This document shows, piece by piece, positions 16,436 to 24,886 of a DNA stretch of 64,000 nucleotides. The stretch comes from Thermoproteus sp. Lineage in GTDB: Archaea; Thermoproteota; Thermoprotei; Thermoproteales; Thermoproteaceae. The stretch spans positions 1,539,824 to 1,603,823 of the forward strand of contig JAWARJ010000001.1 of the NCBI GenBank assembly GCA_038893495.1, in the 5' to 3' direction. Both the position numbers and the translations under genes were made by a program. Every line of letters starts with the position of its first letter. The stretch's first letter is position 1. Under the pieces are notes generated by a model. That model saw only the letters and a list, made by a program, of their open reading frames with translations. It was not told the origin of the DNA and ran no database searches.

Positions 16436-16921
16436 GTGATATTGATATTGTTGTACTCAAACGACGAGCAAGTCGTGGGGCGGGCACTTAGAGGGATCTC
16501 ACATGTGGCTATAGCTCAAGGGGTCGCCGTCACTTGGGAGCCGGAGGAGAAGGTAACAAGAGCCTTAGAGAGAGTCAAAGAGGAGCTCCTCGAACGTTGG
16601 GAGGCAGAAGGATCCGGACCTGTCTTCGAGTACGCAGTAATAAAACTAACAGAAGAGCAATACAACGCGTTGAGACATATGGCCAGGAGGGCTCTGGACG
16701 ACTCGGCGACTAGGCTCACGGCGGAGCTCAAAAAGCTCGCCGCCGACATGAGGAGGGGGCGGGGGCGGGCTTCAGAGCTCAAGGCGCGGTTTAGAAGACT
16801 TGCGGCTGAGACGACTAGGCTCAACGAGACAGCCAGCAAGCTGGGGCTCTACACCTCGGCGTTGAGCGAGCTACAGGAGGCCTTCAAGGAAGCCAGCGCG
16901 GAATATTTAAAACTTAAATAA
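16436..16921 (+). CDS. Coiled-coil protein of unknown function
   Basis: About 161 residues if the GTG at 16436 is used; TTG codons at 16448 and 16451 are alternatives. An upstream extension overlapping trpF is rejected because its composition (many Pro, Arg and Ser) is that of an antiframe. After an initial [13 protein letters not shown] strand, the protein has a long charged helix-rich region (residues 50-160) with heptad-like patterns ([20 protein letters not shown], then [20 protein letters not shown]) that predicts coiled coils. It could be a structural or chromosome-associated protein, but nothing in the sequence fixes this. It is close behind trpF (23 bases). Confidence 0.65.
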   Translation: MILILLYSNDEQVVGRALRGISHVAIAQGVAVTWEPEEKVTRALERVKEELLERWEAEGSGPVFEYAVIKLTEEQYNALRHMARRALDDSATRLTAELKKLAADMRRGRGRASELKARFRRLAAETTRLNETASKLGLYTSALSELQEAFKEASAEYLKLK

Positions 16922-16935
16922 ATCGATATATCTCT

Positions 16936-17496
16936 ATGCTAAGCCCCAACGAGTTGAAGAAATTCATCAGGAGGAGCAACTCCGTGCTTGTGGTTTGGGA
17001 CGTACAGGAGGCCCTAGTAAATATGATCTTCAACAGAGACGAGTTCCTCGCGAAGTTGAAGGAGCTTATAGACGGCGCCAGGAGGTACAACGTGCCTATA
17101 GTCTACACCAAAATCACGCCGTTCCCTCCGAGGTTCGCCTCGCCCTTTAGGAGAAGTGGCTGGGACCCCGGAGATATCCACAAGGAGGTATACCCCAAAG
17201 AGGGGGATGTCGTATTGAATAAAAACACCACATCTATATTCGTCGGGACGAACTTCGAGTTGTTGTTGAGGAACGCCGGCCTCACGACGATAGTATTTAC
17301 GGGCATAGCTACCGACATAGGCGTGGAGACCTCGGCCCGCCACGCCCAGGCGCTGGGCTTCCTGCCGGTAATCGCCAAAGAGGCGGTGTCCTCTGGAGAT
17401 AAGGATGCCCACGAGAGGTCTCTGGCCAATATGGCTAGGCTCTTCCCCGTCTTGACAAACGCGGAGATCTTAGAGCTCTGGGAGAAAAACCCCTAG
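16936..17496 (+). CDS. Isochorismatase-fold protein lacking the catalytic Cys
   Basis: 186 residues with the isochorismatase/cysteine hydrolase fold. Asp22 (VVWDVQEA) and Lys96 (VLNKNTTS) of the usual Asp-Lys-Cys triad are present. The residue at the nucleophile position is Gly129 ([13 protein letters not shown]) instead of Cys, within an otherwise perfect motif. So amide hydrolysis through a thioester is not possible by the standard route. Isochorismatases proper also work without the Cys, so a vinyl-ether hydrolase or a binding role is possible. A TATA-like element (AATATTTAAAAC, 16901-16913) lies about 25 bases before the ATG. It is followed by the KaiC-like gene. Confidence 0.85.
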   Translation: MLSPNELKKFIRRSNSVLVVWDVQEALVNMIFNRDEFLAKLKELIDGARRYNVPIVYTKITPFPPRFASPFRRSGWDPGDIHKEVYPKEGDVVLNKNTTSIFVGTNFELLLRNAGLTTIVFTGIATDIGVETSARHAQALGFLPVIAKEAVSSGDKDAHERSLANMARLFPVLTNAEILELWEKNP

Positions 17497-17610
17497 CTTC
17501 TGGCCGACGCTAAATTCCGTCAATTTTTGTATTTGGCGGGATCGGCCCCTGACGGAATTAGAGGGAGCCCGCCGGGCGGTAAGGTTTTATTTATAGAGAG
17601 TGAATCTGTC

Positions 17611-18426
17611 GTGTCGGACGTAGTAAGGATCTCAACGGGCGTCGAGGAGCTGGACAAAGCCCTTGAGGGCGGGATTCCAAAGGGCTCTTGGGTGGCGGTT
17701 ACGGGGGAGCCCGGCGTGGGCAAGTCCATATTGGCTATGCATTTCGCATATGCCGGCTTGAAGGCTGGCGACCCCGTGGTCTACGTCACTACGGAGCAGG
17801 AGTTTAAGGACGTGATGGAGCAGGCTTCGCAGTTGGGGATGGACTTCTCCAAGTTCTCGGCATACAACATAGCCTGGAGGAGGGAGCCCGAGGAGATGCC
17901 CCAGATAGTGGTGGTGGACATATTCGGCCTGCTGAAGGTGGCGCGGCAGATGACCGAAAAGGCGAAAGAGGAAAACCCCGAAAAAGTGAGGCGTTACGCC
18001 GCCCTCTCGGTGGACACCCTTATAGAGGCCATAAACGAGGCCTACGACGTGTTGGGGGTGTTAGAGGAAGGCGGCCGTACTCCGGTCAAACACGTGAGGC
18101 TTGTGATAGACTCCATGTCGGCCTTTTGGGTCGACAAGCCGGTCATGGCCCGCAAATATTCCTACCAGCTAAAGATTGCCACACATAGGGACAACGTGAC
18201 TGCCCTGCTCACAAGCCAATATGCGCCTACTACCGGCCAGGCCTACGGCTTCGGGCTGGAGCACATCGCCGACGGGGTGATACACATGTGGATGGACGAC
18301 GTCGAGTCGGCGAAGGAGGTGAGGCGCCACCTCATAATCAAGAAGATGCGGATGACCAACCACTACAGGCGGGCCTTCGACGTGGAGATAACGCCGGGGA
18401 GGGGGCTAGTGCTGAAGCCCGTCTAA
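17611..18426 (+). CDS. KaiC/RadA-like RecA-fold ATPase
   Basis: 271 residues. Walker A is GEPGVGKSI (near residue 33), the preceding [21 protein letters not shown] is the standard KaiC/RadA lead-in, and Walker B is [11 protein letters not shown] longer frame begins upstream at 17527, but a TATA element (GGTTTTATTTATA, 17583-17595) is about 22 bases before the GTG at 17611, which fits a leaderless start, and family members begin here. Single-domain KaiC-like proteins are numerous in archaea and linked to signalling and motility; no partner gene points to a specific role. It ends four bases into the convergent uL30 gene. Confidence 0.85.
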   Translation: MSDVVRISTGVEELDKALEGGIPKGSWVAVTGEPGVGKSILAMHFAYAGLKAGDPVVYVTTEQEFKDVMEQASQLGMDFSKFSAYNIAWRREPEEMPQIVVVDIFGLLKVARQMTEKAKEENPEKVRRYAALSVDTLIEAINEAYDVLGVLEEGGRTPVKHVRLVIDSMSAFWVDKPVMARKYSYQLKIATHRDNVTALLTSQYAPTTGQAYGFGLEHIADGVIHMWMDDVESAKEVRRHLIIKKMRMTNHYRRAFDVEITPGRGLVLKPV

Positions 18427-18974
18427 ACCATCCTACGAATCAACTCGTTTATCGCCGGGCCCCTATAGCCCAGATCGCCCCCCTCGGCGAAACTCTTCTT
18501 GGTGTTCTTAAAGCCGCCTATAGGCGGATGGAGCCTAAAGAACGGCTTCAGATAGGGTATGCAGAGGACCTTCCCCTCCCTCTTGGGCCACTGGCCCCTC
18601 TTGGGGCAGTCCAACCTCTCTATTTCGCCCGAGACGTAGGCGAGCGCCACCTCCTCGAAGCTCTGCCAGCCGTATTTCTTCAAGTGGTCTAGCGTTAACG
18701 GCTTATCGCCGACGATCTTCCCCCTTTTCGCCAACACCTCGGCGAGAGTGTCAGCGTCTATCTCGCCCCAAGTTATCCAGTTCTGGGCCTTCTCCAACAT
18801 GCCCTCTATATGTGGTCTCGCCACTACTAGCGACATGACGAACTTCCTCCTGAGCCTCAGATAGAACAGAGTCTCCTCTACGGCCCTAGGCGTGTTCACT
18901 ACGCCTCTTATCCTAATTACAGCGAGCCTCGGATACAACACCTCCTCTCTTCGAGCTTCAGCCGTAGCCGTCAT
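18423..18974 (-). CDS. rpl30p: Ribosomal protein uL30 (L30/L7e)
   Basis: 183 residues. The N-terminal [27 protein letters not shown] is the conserved uL30 strand-helix, and the later [13 protein letters not shown]-type region appears as [18 protein letters not shown], followed by the archaeal/eukaryal extension with [17 protein letters not shown]. It sits in the large ribosomal subunit. It follows uS5 with a four-base overlap, preserving the S5-L30 piece of the archaeal spc operon. The next spc gene, uL15, is about 3 kb away on the other strand. Confidence 0.93.
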   Translation of the reverse strand: MTATAEARREEVLYPRLAVIRIRGVVNTPRAVEETLFYLRLRRKFVMSLVVARPHIEGMLEKAQNWITWGEIDADTLAEVLAKRGKIVGDKPLTLDHLKKYGWQSFEEVALAYVSGEIERLDCPKRGQWPKREGKVLCIPYLKPFFRLHPPIGGFKNTKKSFAEGGDLGYRGPAINELIRRMV

Positions 18975-19579
18975 AACTTAAACCTATACGTATTCCTCAA
19001 GGCGTTATATGTAGCAAGTGCGAAATTCAACGTAGTTCTGGTGTCGCCAAAGGTCTTAGTCCATACGTCCTTTATGCCGGCAAGCCTCAATATGGTCTTC
19101 GCGACCTCTCCCGCCACAAGCCCCACGCCCTTAGGCGCGGGGATCAGGCGTATCGCGACGCTACCCGACTTGCCCTCGACGACGAAGGGCACCGAATGGG
19201 GCTCGTCGCAAGAACACCTCCAGGAGCCGCATCCCCTCCTCACCGGCGTTATGTTGAGCTTGGCCTCTCTGACGGCCTTCTCTATGGCCTGTCTCACCTG
19301 CCTCGCCTTACCTATGCCTATGCCCACATAGCCGTCCTCATTGCCCAACGCCACCACCGCCTGGAACTGGCTCACCTCCCCCGCGTCGGTCTGCCTCTGG
19401 ACTATATTTATGCTGAGAAGCTCCTGCTTCAAGTTGGGCAGTAGCGCGTCGACGATCTCTGGCTCCTTTATCAGCATATTGGCCGCAAACACCTCGTCTA
19501 TAGTCCGGATCTTGCCCTCCTTCACCAACTGGCCCAGACGTGTCCTGGGCTCCCACATCGAAAGATCAATAGCGCTCAT
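18971..19579 (-). CDS. rps5p: Ribosomal protein uS5
   Basis: 202 residues from the ATG at 19579. The N-terminal RNA-binding part has [25 protein letters not shown] and the C-terminal part [28 protein letters not shown], both signature uS5 sequences. An in-frame GTG at 19600 would add seven residues, but a TATA-like TTAAATAG (about 19606-19613 on the minus strand) fits a start near 19579. It has a cysteine cluster, [14 protein letters not shown], typical of archaeal uS5. It acts in the small subunit and decoding accuracy. It overlaps uL30 by four bases. Confidence 0.93.
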   Translation of the reverse strand: MSAIDLSMWEPRTRLGQLVKEGKIRTIDEVFAANMLIKEPEIVDALLPNLKQELLSINIVQRQTDAGEVSQFQAVVALGNEDGYVGIGIGKARQVRQAIEKAVREAKLNITPVRRGCGSWRCSCDEPHSVPFVVEGKSGSVAIRLIPAPKGVGLVAGEVAKTILRLAGIKDVWTKTFGDTRTTLNFALATYNALRNTYRFKL

Positions 19580-19612
19580 CGCCGTACCGTGAACCGCCAC
19601 TATTTAAGCATT

Positions 19613-20194
19613 TCATGCCGTTTTCAACTTCCAGCTGTGTCTTATACACTCGGGCGCTATTCTCCCCGACCTCAATGCGGATATCGTCTTGGTGTCCGAC
19701 GGATATCCCGACCCGAAGTCGCCCATCTCGGCCCTGAGTAGATCTATCAATCTGTCCCTCACGACCTTGGCGATTATGCTGGCGGCGGCCACCGAGGGCA
19801 TACGCTCGGCCTTATTCATGGCTACTACGTTCCGCCCCGACGCGGCCCTTAGGGCGGCGCCAAAACGCTCCGGCCTGGGGTCGGGGCTGTCTACGTAATA
19901 CAGCTCGGCGTCGCAGAGGCCTATCAACTGCGCGGCTACCTCCAGCTCCAGCTGGTTGAGTTCCCGACGGCGCACCCTCTGGTCGATTATATATGGCTCT
20001 ATTACTACATAGTTTATACATTCAGCAACGGCTAGTATATCTACATACAGCCTCTCGCGCCTACTACGAGATAGGGCCTTTGAGTCCCTCACTCCAATCC
20101 TCTTGAGCTTCTCCTCGTCGCCCGCCACTATGGCTACGACCATTGGGCCCACCACAGGGCCCCGCCCCGCCTCATCCACGCCGGCGATAATCAC
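19613..20194 (-). CDS. rnhB: Ribonuclease HII
   Basis: 193 residues starting with GTG. The motif IAGVDEAGRGPVVGPMVVA (residues 3-21) contains Asp7 and Glu8 of the catalytic set; Asp in YYVDSPDPRPERF and Asp in AKVVRDRLI complete it. It cleaves the RNA strand in RNA-DNA hybrids and at single ribonucleotides. The start is only 25 bases from the divergent zinc-finger gene, with interlocked TATA boxes. It lies upstream of uS5 on the same strand with a 33-base gap. Confidence 0.93.
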   Translation of the reverse strand: MIIAGVDEAGRGPVVGPMVVAIVAGDEEKLKRIGVRDSKALSRSRRERLYVDILAVAECINYVVIEPYIIDQRVRRRELNQLELEVAAQLIGLCDAELYYVDSPDPRPERFGAALRAASGRNVVAMNKAERMPSVAAASIIAKVVRDRLIDLLRAEMGDFGSGYPSDTKTISALRSGRIAPECIRHSWKLKTA

Positions 20195-20221
20195 ATAAAG
20201 CCGTCAGTCCAGAGATATATG
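20192..20221. promoter_or_regulatory. Interlocked divergent promoters of rnhB and a zinc-finger gene
   Basis: The plus-strand TATA-like CACATAAAG (20192-20200) overlaps the minus-strand rnhB start codon (20194-20192) and is about 22 bases before the ATG at 20219. The minus-strand TATA, read as ATATATCTC (about 20220-20212), overlaps that ATG and is about 22 bases from the rnhB start. One TBP binding event should exclude the other. Confidence 0.6.
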
Positions 20222-20392
20222 GAAATCCCCAAGGACCTCTCGGCGTATTTACAAGTGGTAACAGACGGCGGCGTGGAGTACATAGCCTGTAGGAGATGTA
20301 ATAAGCTATTCTTTTCGGTGAAGGACGCGGCTAGACACCTCGCAGAGGTGCACGGAATCAAAATCGCGGCGCAGTTCTACGAGAGGCCTTAA
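20219..20392 (+). CDS. Single C2H2 zinc-finger protein
   Basis: 57 residues. It has C-x2-C-x12-H-x4-H (Cys24, Cys27, His40, His45) in IACRRCNKLFFSVKDAARHLAEVH, with the conserved Phe/Leu positions of a classical C2H2 finger. Single-finger proteins of this size are known in crenarchaea and their viruses and are thought to bind nucleic acid or protein. The leaderless start fits the TATA at 20192-20200. The downstream gene also carries a cysteine cluster, which is suggestive of a shared theme but no more. Confidence 0.75.
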   Translation: MEIPKDLSAYLQVVTDGGVEYIACRRCNKLFFSVKDAARHLAEVHGIKIAAQFYERP

Positions 20393-20447
20393 GGTACGCC
20401 GCGCTTAAGCCCGTTAAAATTTTTATTGCGACAAACGTAAAGCCGAT

Positions 20448-20819
20448 ATGTCAATACACCCGAAGTGGTACGAAAGGCACGTGAGGCACCTAAACGAGGC
20501 CATGTTCGCCCTTGAGGAGGGAGACCACAGATCCGCCTGTTACAACGCCTATGTCTCCGTCGAGGCTCTGGCCAAAGGCCTTCTGGGCTACGACCCCTAC
20601 GGCGGCTTTAACGACATAAAGAGGCTACCCGCCCTAATTAAAGAGGCGGCGGGCGCAGACCCGCCGGAGGACGTGAGCAGATGTGCCTCCTGTCTCGAAA
20701 ACAAGGCATTTGGAGAAGACGGCGAGAGGTGCGTCAAATGTGCCGAGGTCATCAGCAACTACCTTTACGTCTTCCTCAAGGCTAGGGAGAAGATGAGGCA
20801 GATCTGGAGGCCCTACTAG
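20448..20819 (+). CDS. HEPN-domain protein with inserted four-Cys zinc cluster
   Basis: 123 residues. Helices at residues 5-25 (WYERHVRHLNEAMFALEEGDH) and 28-46 (SACYNAYVSVEALAKGLLG) match the PaREP1/HEPN fold. Between the second and last helix pair a knuckle is inserted: CASCLENKAFGEDGERCVKC (residues about 79-98), that is C-x2-C-x13-C-x2-C. The final helix is YLYVFLKAREKMRQIW. A TATA element AAATTTTTATT (20417-20427) stands about 25 bases before the ATG. No R-x4-6-H motif was seen, so RNase activity is not supported. The zinc insertion in a HEPN domain is unusual. Confidence 0.65.
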   Translation: MSIHPKWYERHVRHLNEAMFALEEGDHRSACYNAYVSVEALAKGLLGYDPYGGFNDIKRLPALIKEAAGADPPEDVSRCASCLENKAFGEDGERCVKCAEVISNYLYVFLKAREKMRQIWRPY

Positions 20820-20825
20820 TCCGCT

Positions 20826-21521
20826 CTAACCGCATCCAGCATACGCCTTGGCGGCCTCGAACACCTCTATGAGGGACTGGAGGTCCAGCCTCCCCGTATT
20901 GGTGTTGCGGGGCGAGGGGTGGTACGAGGCGAACACCCTCATGGGGCCCACGTCGACGAAAGCCCCATGCGCGAACTCCGGAGCCCTAACGTCCATGGCC
21001 TTAAACACGGCCTCCCAGGCGATCCTCCCCAAGGCCACTACGGCTCTGGGCTTCACTATTTCGAGCTCGGCCTTGAGCCAGTAGGAGCAGTTGTCTACCT
21101 CTTCCGCCGTCGGCTTGTTTTTAGGCGGGGCGCACTTCACCGCCGAGGTTATGTATACGCACCTCACCTTAGTGCCGTCGTCTCTAGATATGCTGTAGGG
21201 GTTGTTGGAGAGCCCCACGGCGTGTAGGGCCTTGAATAGGAACTGGGCCGAAGAGTCTCCGGTGAACATACGGCCCGTCCTATTCCCCCCGTGGGCGGCC
21301 GGCGCGAGCCCCACCACCATTATGCGGGCCTGCGGGTCGCCCCACGGAGGCACGGGGCGCCTCCAATATATCTGCCCCTTAAATCTGGGCAGAGGCGGCA
21401 CTGACTCCCTGTATTCCACCAACCTCGGACACCTCCTGCATTGAATCAACTCGGCGACGAGTCTCTCCACTGAGGAGCCTACGAGGGACTTAATTATTTC
21501 GCGGGCCTCAGCCCGGCGCAT
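20826..21521 (-). CDS. Uracil-DNA glycosylase family 5 (UDGb)
   Basis: 231 residues from the ATG at 21521 (an in-frame TTG at 21533 is less likely). The family 5 active-site segment GLAPAAHGGNRTGRMFTGD is present, with Ala where families 1 and 4 have Asp or Glu, and the C-terminal motif is HPSPRNTNTGR. Four cysteines, CRRCPRL near the N terminus and CAPPKNKPTAEEVDNC in the middle, bind a 4Fe-4S cluster. Family 5 enzymes, first described from Pyrobaculum aerophilum, remove uracil, hypoxanthine and other deaminated bases, an important repair task at high temperature. Stands alone. Confidence 0.92.
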   Translation of the reverse strand: MRRAEAREIIKSLVGSSVERLVAELIQCRRCPRLVEYRESVPPLPRFKGQIYWRRPVPPWGDPQARIMVVGLAPAAHGGNRTGRMFTGDSSAQFLFKALHAVGLSNNPYSISRDDGTKVRCVYITSAVKCAPPKNKPTAEEVDNCSYWLKAELEIVKPRAVVALGRIAWEAVFKAMDVRAPEFAHGAFVDVGPMRVFASYHPSPRNTNTGRLDLQSLIEVFEAAKAYAGCG

Positions 21522-21533
21522 CGAAGACGCCAA

Positions 21534-21760
21534 GGGCTCGACGCTAAGGCGCGAAGAAGGGCGCCGATCGCCGTACGACGCGGACGGCTAGTCGAGTATA
21601 AACGCCGAAGGCGTAGAAACCCGCATACCTCACGTCGATTTAGTCCACCGTAGAGCTGCCGTGCGGAATACGTGCTCGACGCCTCCTGCTGGTAGTGGCG
21701 CCTCGCGTCGTGCCGTCTCGCGCGAGGAATAATTTATAAAGAGGTCTTTGGATTCCAGCG
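21534..21760. other. Intergenic region before uL15 with its TATA box
   Basis: About 230 bases without a supportable gene. A TATA element (AATAATTTATAAAG, about 21728-21741) is about 27 bases before the uL15 ATG at 21761. A second TATA-like GAGTATAAAC at 21594-21603 points to the right with no frame behind it, so a small RNA starting near 21625 is possible, but no C/D boxes were found there. Confidence 0.45.
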
Positions 21761-22234
21761 ATGGTCCGCCGTTTTAAGCCAGCAATTAAGTACAGACGGG
21801 GTACGAGGACGCACGGCTGGGGGAGAGTGGGGCAACATAGGAAGAGCGGGTCTTCTGGGGGCAAGGGCATGGTGGGCTTCCATAAACACAAGTGGTCCTT
21901 TGTGATGGTACACGCCGAGGAGACTTCGGGCTGGCCTTTCTACGGCAAACACGGCTTTAAACAGCCCAAGGCCATATCTATAGAGTGGAGGCCCATAAAT
22001 GTGGGGAGGCTCGAAGACTTGATAACAGATATGGAGAGGCGGGGCGAGGCGGTGAAGGAGGGCGATAGGTATGTGGTGGACCTCGTGAAGCTGGGCTACA
22101 ACAAGCTGTTGGGCGGCGGGAAGATAACTAGAGCTGTCGTGGTCTATACGCCCGTAGCCACTAGGGAGGCCGTCGAGAAAATAGTCAAGGCGGGCGGCGA
22201 GGTCCGCATAGTCCATTCGGTGGTCCATAGGTAA
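21761..22234 (+). CDS. rpl15p: Ribosomal protein uL15
   Basis: 157 residues. The glycine- and basic-rich start ([20 protein letters not shown]) and the end [35 protein letters not shown] pattern (the G-Y-x-K-L-L-G-G-G core at residues about 113-123) are typical of archaeal uL15/L27a. It belongs to the large subunit. Its stop shares one base with the secY start (TAATG), the conserved L15-SecY end of the spc operon. Confidence 0.93.
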   Translation: MVRRFKPAIKYRRGTRTHGWGRVGQHRKSGSSGGKGMVGFHKHKWSFVMVHAEETSGWPFYGKHGFKQPKAISIEWRPINVGRLEDLITDMERRGEAVKEGDRYVVDLVKLGYNKLLGGGKITRAVVVYTPVATREAVEKIVKAGGEVRIVHSVVHR

Positions 22235-23643
22235 TGGAATCGCTAGATCCAATTCTCGAACGCCTTTTAACCGTCCAGCGGCCCAAAAAGGCGCTTCCCC
22301 TATCTACCCGCCTGATGTGGACCGCGTTGGCGGCTCTAGTCTACATAGTGATGACCATAACTCCGCTCTGGGGCATACACAGGACCGCGCCGACCGGCGT
22401 CACATCTATATTCTTCAATCCCCTCGTCTCGACGATATTCGGCACCACCTTCGGCACCTGGGCCCAGCTCGGCATAGGCCCCATAGTCGTGGCGGGCATC
22501 ATAATGGAGATATTGCAGTTCTCAGACCTACTGCCCTTCAACCTAGAGGACAAAAAGGACAGACTTAGGTTCTCGGCCTTCCAGAAGCTACTCGCCTTGA
22601 TAATGGCCGCCGGCGAGGCGACGGCCAGTATAGCCATGGGCGCCTTCGGCCCGCTGACCCCCGTGGAGGCGGTAGCCGTGGTCGTACAGCTACTGGTGGC
22701 CACGCAAATAGTGATCCTTCTGGACGACATGATAGCCAAGGGGTGGGGCTTCGGCGGCAGCGCCATAAACCTGATAATATTACTGTCGGTCACCAGGACC
22801 TTCTTCGTCGACTTGTTCTCTTGGAGCATGCCCACGCTTCCCAACGTCAATCCGGCCGACTACCCCGCCATGCAGTTGCCTCTCGGCTTCATACCGGCGC
22901 TCGCCGTCGCCATATACAACACCATATATGGGGCCGGCCCGGGCATATTGGCGCTCCTCTACAGGCAGGTGGGCACTACGGCCCTCCCCGACGTGATAAG
23001 CCTGGCCGCCACTTTGATATTGGCGTATGTAATCGTCTATATAGAACAAATGCACGTGAACATACCGGCGGCATACACCCAATATTGGGGGTTTAGGATA
23101 AACATACCGTTGAGGTTCATGTACGTCTCGGTCATCCCCATCATATTCACCGCCTACTCTTTGATATTGGCAGAACAGATCATAGCGGGGCTCGCCGCGC
23201 TGACCGGCGGCATATCGCCAGCGCTCGCCGTGTTGTTGACTGCCATGATGCCAGCGAGAATCTTGACGCCCGACTATATAGTGCTCCATCTAATCCTCTA
23301 CGCCGCACTCGCCGCGATCTTCGCTTGGCTCTGGGGGCAAATAGGCGGCATAGGGCCTGAGGACTACGCCAAGAGCCTAGTGGAGTCCGGCCTCCATGTA
23401 CCCGGCTTCAGGCAGAGCGAGCGGATAGTAGCCCGCATCTTGAAGAGGCCCATAAACACCTTGATACTACTAAGCGGCATGATTGCAGGCACGCTGGCCG
23501 CCATCGGCGATATCTTCGGCGTATGGGGCTCGGGCGTCGGCTTGATATTGCTGATAGAGATAGGGCTGGGCTACTACACGCAGATACTACAAGAAGGACT
23601 AATGGAGGTATATCCAGGCCTCAAGCGCGTATTAAGTAGGTGA
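22234..23643 (+). CDS. secY: Protein translocase subunit SecY
   Basis: 469 residues with ten predicted helices. The plug and first periplasmic region (TAPTG to GTTFGTWAQLGIGPIVVAGIIMEI, split near residues 50-95) and the conserved cytosolic loops containing PINT (KRPINTLILLSG) near the C terminus identify archaeal Sec61-alpha/SecY. It forms the protein-conducting channel with SecE and Sec61-beta, neither of which is in the window. Translationally coupled to uL15. Its stop overlaps the convergent SPOUT gene by 12 bases. Confidence 0.95.
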   Translation: MESLDPILERLLTVQRPKKALPLSTRLMWTALAALVYIVMTITPLWGIHRTAPTGVTSIFFNPLVSTIFGTTFGTWAQLGIGPIVVAGIIMEILQFSDLLPFNLEDKKDRLRFSAFQKLLALIMAAGEATASIAMGAFGPLTPVEAVAVVVQLLVATQIVILLDDMIAKGWGFGGSAINLIILLSVTRTFFVDLFSWSMPTLPNVNPADYPAMQLPLGFIPALAVAIYNTIYGAGPGILALLYRQVGTTALPDVISLAATLILAYVIVYIEQMHVNIPAAYTQYWGFRINIPLRFMYVSVIPIIFTAYSLILAEQIIAGLAALTGGISPALAVLLTAMMPARILTPDYIVLHLILYAALAAIFAWLWGQIGGIGPEDYAKSLVESGLHVPGFRQSERIVARILKRPINTLILLSGMIAGTLAAIGDIFGVWGSGVGLILLIEIGLGYYTQILQEGLMEVYPGLKRVLSR

Positions 23644-24447
23644 CCTAACGGGCCTCCCTACGCTACACACCTCGGCGTAGTTAAGCAACGCCAAGACTAT
23701 AAACACGGCCTCCTCGGTCCTTATGGTCTCCACGCCCTGCCTAGGGGCGAAGTTCAGGAAATAGCCCTTAAGCTCGACGCCCTCCGCCTTGGCTATCTCG
23801 TCAACGCCAGCTCTAGGCCCCCCGAAGACCACCAAGACTTTCCCCATAGGCCTCGGAAGGCCTTCACATATGGATCTCCCTTCCCTACCTGTATAGATGA
23901 CGACGTCGTAGCCCTCCGCTAGTTGCCTAAAGGGCCTGACCGCCACCTTATAGCCCCAATAGTCCGGCGGGTTCTTCAGGACTACGGCCCTAAATATGTC
24001 GGGCCTATCGGTCTCCGCTTCTATCTTCACTATGAGGCGGGAGCCTATGGGATACGGCTTGGGGACCTTCGCATATTTCCTTCCGCCTATATACACCATC
24101 GAGTAGTAGCCGTCCCAACGCTCCACGACCCCCTCAATCACATCGCCGACTGAGGGCTCTCTGGAGACCAAATGACTGGGTATTTTGAGCGGCGGCAAGA
24201 GACCTGCGAGTCTCAGCCTCCTATCGAGCTTAAAGACCTTTTTCCTCAAATGTGGCGGAGTGGCCGCATATTCCAACAACAGCCTCATCCGCTCCACCTC
24301 GTCCCAATCGACCCGCCCATAGGTATATATGATTATGTTCTCGACCCTAAACGCGGCGGCACCTCTAGCGATATACCCCAACTTCCTCACCTTGCTCTCC
24401 TCGTCGGGGGCCTCAGCCAATACGTCGTGAGGTATTGCGATATCCAC
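23632..24447 (-). CDS. SPOUT RNA methyltransferase (SPOUT1/C9orf114, DUF171 type)
   Basis: 271 residues. An OB-fold insert, GDVIEGVVERWDGYYSMVYIGGRKYAKVP (split near 120-150), interrupts a SPOUT Rossmann-like core; the C-terminal knot shows VVFGGPRAGVDEIAKAEG and FLNFAPRQGVETIRTEEAV, the AdoMet-binding region with R-Q-G-x-x-T-I-R-T-E-E-A, a hallmark of this family. It probably methylates rRNA. A TATA-like run precedes the start. Tail-to-tail overlap with secY. Confidence 0.87.
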   Translation of the reverse strand: MDIAIPHDVLAEAPDEESKVRKLGYIARGAAAFRVENIIIYTYGRVDWDEVERMRLLLEYAATPPHLRKKVFKLDRRLRLAGLLPPLKIPSHLVSREPSVGDVIEGVVERWDGYYSMVYIGGRKYAKVPKPYPIGSRLIVKIEAETDRPDIFRAVVLKNPPDYWGYKVAVRPFRQLAEGYDVVIYTGREGRSICEGLPRPMGKVLVVFGGPRAGVDEIAKAEGVELKGYFLNFAPRQGVETIRTEEAVFIVLALLNYAEVCSVGRPVRSPT

Positions 24448-24509
24448 GCTGGAAGTAAGACACCTATTAAAGAAAATTGGGAAAAGGGGGGTTTGTTTTT
24501 GGGTCTTGC

Positions 24510-24677
24510 TTATTTCTTCTTGCCTATTAGTCTCCAGACTTTTATGCCTGTGTAGGGTGAGGTGGCTACTGCAAATATCATGGGGCCTCTGGCAGTATTC
24601 TTCTCCACAGTCTCATACTTATCCGTCTCGAACGCCTGCTTAGCCTTAATGTCGTAGAACTTGAGCTTTTGGGGCAT
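24510..24677 (-). CDS. CC1-like crenarchaeal chromatin protein
   Basis: 55 residues from the ATG at 24677: a short, basic, beta-rich protein (MPQKLKFYDIKAKQAFETD to VWRLIGKKK). Size, lysine content and the SPYTGIKVWRL ending match the approximately 6-kDa DNA-binding protein CC1 reported from Thermoproteus tenax. It would coat DNA, perhaps single- and double-stranded, alongside Alba. An upstream extension to 24740 is rejected because it is hydrophobic, unlike the family, and the TTTAAATTC TATA (about 24693-24701) fits the shorter start. The match is from memory of the family, not a search. Confidence 0.7.
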   Translation of the reverse strand: MPQKLKFYDIKAKQAFETDKYETVEKNTARGPMIFAVATSPYTGIKVWRLIGKKK

Positions 24678-24751
24678 GTCTGTGGAATTCCCTGAATTTA
24701 AACTCCTAATGGTTAAGAAAAAGTTATTTAGCGTATACATCTAGGAGCCCA

Positions 24752-24877
24752 ATGGGCGGACGGCAGAGGACCAGCTTGTTCATGACCTCCGAGGAGGAGG
24801 CAAAGAAGCTGGGGATAGAGTCGACCGGCGAGGAGGGCGAGAAGAGCAAAAAGAAGGAGAAGAAGAAGCAACAATAA
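24752..24877 (+). CDS. Small Lys/Glu-rich protein, unknown
   Basis: 41 residues: MGGRQRTSLFMTSEEEAKKL followed by a charged tail ending KKKEKKKQQ. It has its own upstream A/T element (AAAAAGTTATTTAG, 24717-24730) about 25 bases before the ATG. It lies between the CC1 gene and the VKOR gene, divergent from CC1 (75 bases between starts). The lysine tail suggests contact with nucleic acid or ribosome. Not recognised as a family; it may be a lineage-specific small gene. Confidence 0.5.
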   Translation: MGGRQRTSLFMTSEEEAKKLGIESTGEEGEKSKKKEKKKQQ

Positions 24878-24886
24878 CTAGATTTT

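Noticed and set aside
21594-21700. Possible H/ACA-type RNA before uL15
   Set aside because: A TATA-like site exists, but no hairpin with an ACA-like end could be shown by eye.
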